DNA from: Micrococcales bacterium | GTDB taxonomy: Bacteria > Actinomycetota > Actinomycetes > Actinomycetales > Cellulomonadaceae | Direction: 5' to 3' | Length of the DNA: 6,355 bases | Assembly (NCBI GenBank): GCA_009783975.1 | Contig: WRCL01000119.1 | Span: 1 to 6,355, forward strand | In this document: piece by piece, positions 5,197 to 6,355 of the stretch | How the letters are laid out: each line of letters begins with the position of its first letter | Numbering within the stretch: position 1 is the stretch's first letter | Program-made: the position numbers and the translations under genes | Notes under the pieces: model-generated | Told to the model about the DNA's origin: nothing | What the model saw: only the letters and a program-made list of their open reading frames with translations | Databases searched by the model: none

Positions 5197-6355
5197 TCAG
5201 AACACGCCGAGCACCACCACGGCGACGTAGACCGCCGCGGCGACGAACCACACACCAAGGGTGACGATCCAGGCGAGCCGGCGACGCTCGTCGTACCCGG
5301 CCAGGAGCGAACCGTCTTTGGCTGTCTGGTGGCCAAGCAGGGTGAGGAACAGGTCGTACAGGGCCCACACACCCAGGCCACCGGCGGTGACGAGCTTGGC
5401 GACAGCGGTGCCGGTCTTGCCCAGGTAGAACCTGTCGGCGCCGACGACCCCCGCGAGCCAGGCGAGCAACCAGGTGACCGTGAACGACTTTTCGCCTTCT
5501 TCGGCACCGGACGGGAACAGCTCGTCAGCGCTGGGCTGGGGAGCGTGCAGCCCAGCCTGCAGAGCGGCGGCATGAGGACCGGCGTACGCAGCCGGCGCCC
5601 CGGCAGGCGCGCCGATCGTGTTGGTCCCGGCTCCGGGGCTGAACGCCAGGTCGGGCACCGTCTGGGACCCGGTCATCGGTGGGAGCATCGTCAGCTGTTG
5701 GTCGTGCGCGTCGCCAGGCCCGTGGGGTGCCTTGGCGAACGCGTCGGCTGTGGGCTGGGGCTGGGCACCGACATGCGGATCAGCAGTCGGGGGCTGGCCA
5801 AACGGGTCGGTGTTCGCCGGACGATGACCGCCGGCAAACGGGTCGGCAGTCGCCGGTTGGGGCTGCCCGCCAGCGAACATGTCAGGTGTCACCGGGCGAA
5901 GCCCGCCGGGGAACGAGTCGGCCGGCGGTTGGGGCCCTCCGGCAGGCCGGTCAGGCGTCGCCGGGGGGCGACCACCGGCAAAAGGGTCGGCGGTCTGCGG
6001 CTGGTGACCAGCAAGGGGGTCGGCCGTCGGCGGCGGCCCGGCAGACGGGTCAGCTGTTGCCGGTTGGTGACCACCCGCAAACGGGTCGGCTGTTGCTGGT
6101 GGGTGACCACCCGCGAACGGGTCAGCTGTTGCCGGTTGGTGACCACCAGCAAAGGGGTCGGCCGGCGCCGGGGGGCCACCGGCAGACGGGTCGGCTGTTG
6201 CTGGTGGGTGACCACCCGCAAACGGGTCGGCTGTTGCTGGTTGGTGACCACCAGCAAACGGGTCAGCTGTTGCCGGGGGGCCAGCAGCATACGAACCGGT
6301 CGGCGGTTGGGGCTGGCCACCAGCAAACGGGTCAGCGGCAGGTCGTGCACTGAAC
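5197..6355 (-). CDS. TM2-domain membrane protein with long N-terminal DPFAGG repeats (5' end outside the window)
   Basis: The frame is open from the right edge to the TGA at 5199-5197, giving 385 visible residues. From the visible N-end: about 200 residues of Pro/Ala/Gly/Asp-rich repeats, an 80-residue Gln/Ala/Pro linker, then the TM2 domain (bases 5490-5332). The TM2 part reads 'KSFTVTWLLAWLAGVVGADRFYLG', then 'AVAKLVTAGGLGVWALYDLFLTLLG': two membrane helices with the family's 'G.DRFYLG' and 'K..T.GG.G.W.L.DL' signatures. A charged loop ('DERRR') precedes a third hydrophobic segment at the C-terminus. A GTG (5892) and an ATG (5880) occur inside the repeats, but the same repeat continues upstream in frame, so neither is likely the real start. 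TM2 proteins have no single established bacterial function. The repeat region is probably disordered and may bind partners; this is inference. It converges with the CHAT gene and is not co-transcribed with it. Confidence 0.85.
   Translation of the reverse strand, partial: FSARPAADPFAGGQPQPPTGSYAAGPPATADPFAGGHQPATADPFAGGHPPATADPSAGGPPAPADPFAGGHQPATADPFAGGHPPATADPFAGGHQPATADPSAGPPPTADPLAGHQPQTADPFAGGRPPATPDRPAGGPQPPADSFPGGLRPVTPDMFAGGQPQPATADPFAGGHRPANTDPFGQPPTADPHVGAQPQPTADAFAKAPHGPGDAHDQQLTMLPPMTGSQTVPDLAFSPGAGTNTIGAPAGAPAAYAGPHAAALQAGLHAPQPSADELFPSGAEEGEKSFTVTWLLAWLAGVVGADRFYLGKTGTAVAKLVTAGGLGVWALYDLFLTLLGHQTAKDGSLLAGYDERRRLAWIVTLGVWFVAAAVYVAVVVLGVF
5734..6336 (-). repeat. Array of about 16 imperfect ~36-base repeats encoding ADPFAGGHxPAT
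   Basis: On the minus strand the coding frame repeats a 12-residue unit with consensus A-D-P-F-A-G-G-H-(Q/P)-P-A-T. The best-preserved units lie between about 6060 and 6260, where successive 36-base copies are nearly identical in DNA. Variants such as ADPSAG, ADPLAGH, ADSFPGGL and PDMFAGG appear toward the TM2 side, and the last units (ADPHVGA, ADAFAKA) are degenerate. Unit lengths vary by whole codons, so the frame is maintained. The array starts 16 bases or so from the right edge of the window, after 'SARPA'. Confidence 0.88.

Noticed and set aside
3977..5230. Plus-strand open frame of 417 codons spanning the CHAT 3' end, the cassette and the TM2 3' end
   Set aside because: It crosses both inverted repeats and two real genes in the wrong frame, and its composition is low-complexity Pro/Thr/Arg. 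It is an artefact of high GC.
5890..5892. GTG at 5892 as the start of the TM2 protein
   Set aside because: The same repeat unit continues upstream in frame to the window edge with no stop, so the gene starts outside the window.
5734..6336. The regular ~36-base repeats as a CRISPR array
   Set aside because: The copies are contiguous without unique spacers, stay in frame with a protein and vary by codon. They are coding tandem repeats.
5679..6353. Plus-strand open frame of 224 codons across the repeat array, and a second minus-strand frame 5889-6350
   Set aside because: Both are off-frame readings of the 36-base repeats. The frame continuous with the TM2 domain keeps a sensible repeat and links to a recognised domain.

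Overview
The window is GC-rich throughout, with strong G/C bias at third codon positions. The genes use GTG as well as ATG starts and encode proteins rich in Ala, Val, Asp and Pro. This points to a high-GC actinomycete (Actinomycetota); I cannot name the genus from sequence alone.

Layout. (1) Bases 4-4386 (+) encode a very large protein of about 1460 residues: TPR-like helical repeats followed by a C-terminal CHAT (caspase-like) peptidase domain with a visible His/Cys dyad. The protein is an internal tandem duplication. Its first copy keeps the TPR part and the front half of a CHAT domain but has lost the catalytic half. The frame is open to the left edge, so the true start may lie upstream. 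(2) Bases 4397-5129 are bounded by near-perfect 68/69-bp inverted repeats made of smaller repeated units. Inside is one GTG-started PIN-domain (VapC-like) ribonuclease gene (4486-4887, -) with no visible antitoxin. I read this as a small non-autonomous mobile element or cassette carrying a solitary PIN gene, with ends resembling multi-site transposase-binding ends (IS21-like in architecture). (3) A perfect 17-bp-stem hairpin (5135-5175) sits directly beside the element and just past the stop of the next gene. It is probably a terminator, possibly shared by the two convergent flanking genes before the element inserted. (4) Bases 5197-6355 (-) encode a membrane protein with a C-terminal TM2 domain and a third hydrophobic segment. 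In front lies a long Pro/Ala/Gly region with about 16 copies of a roughly 12-residue 'ADPFAGGHxPAT' repeat, running to the right edge; the gene is cut there at its 5' side.

The CHAT and TM2 genes converge and are not an operon, so a joint function cannot be claimed. The most notable items are the duplicated CHAT protein with a half-lost first peptidase domain, the inverted-repeat-bounded orphan PIN cassette, and the DPFAGG repeat array fused to TM2.
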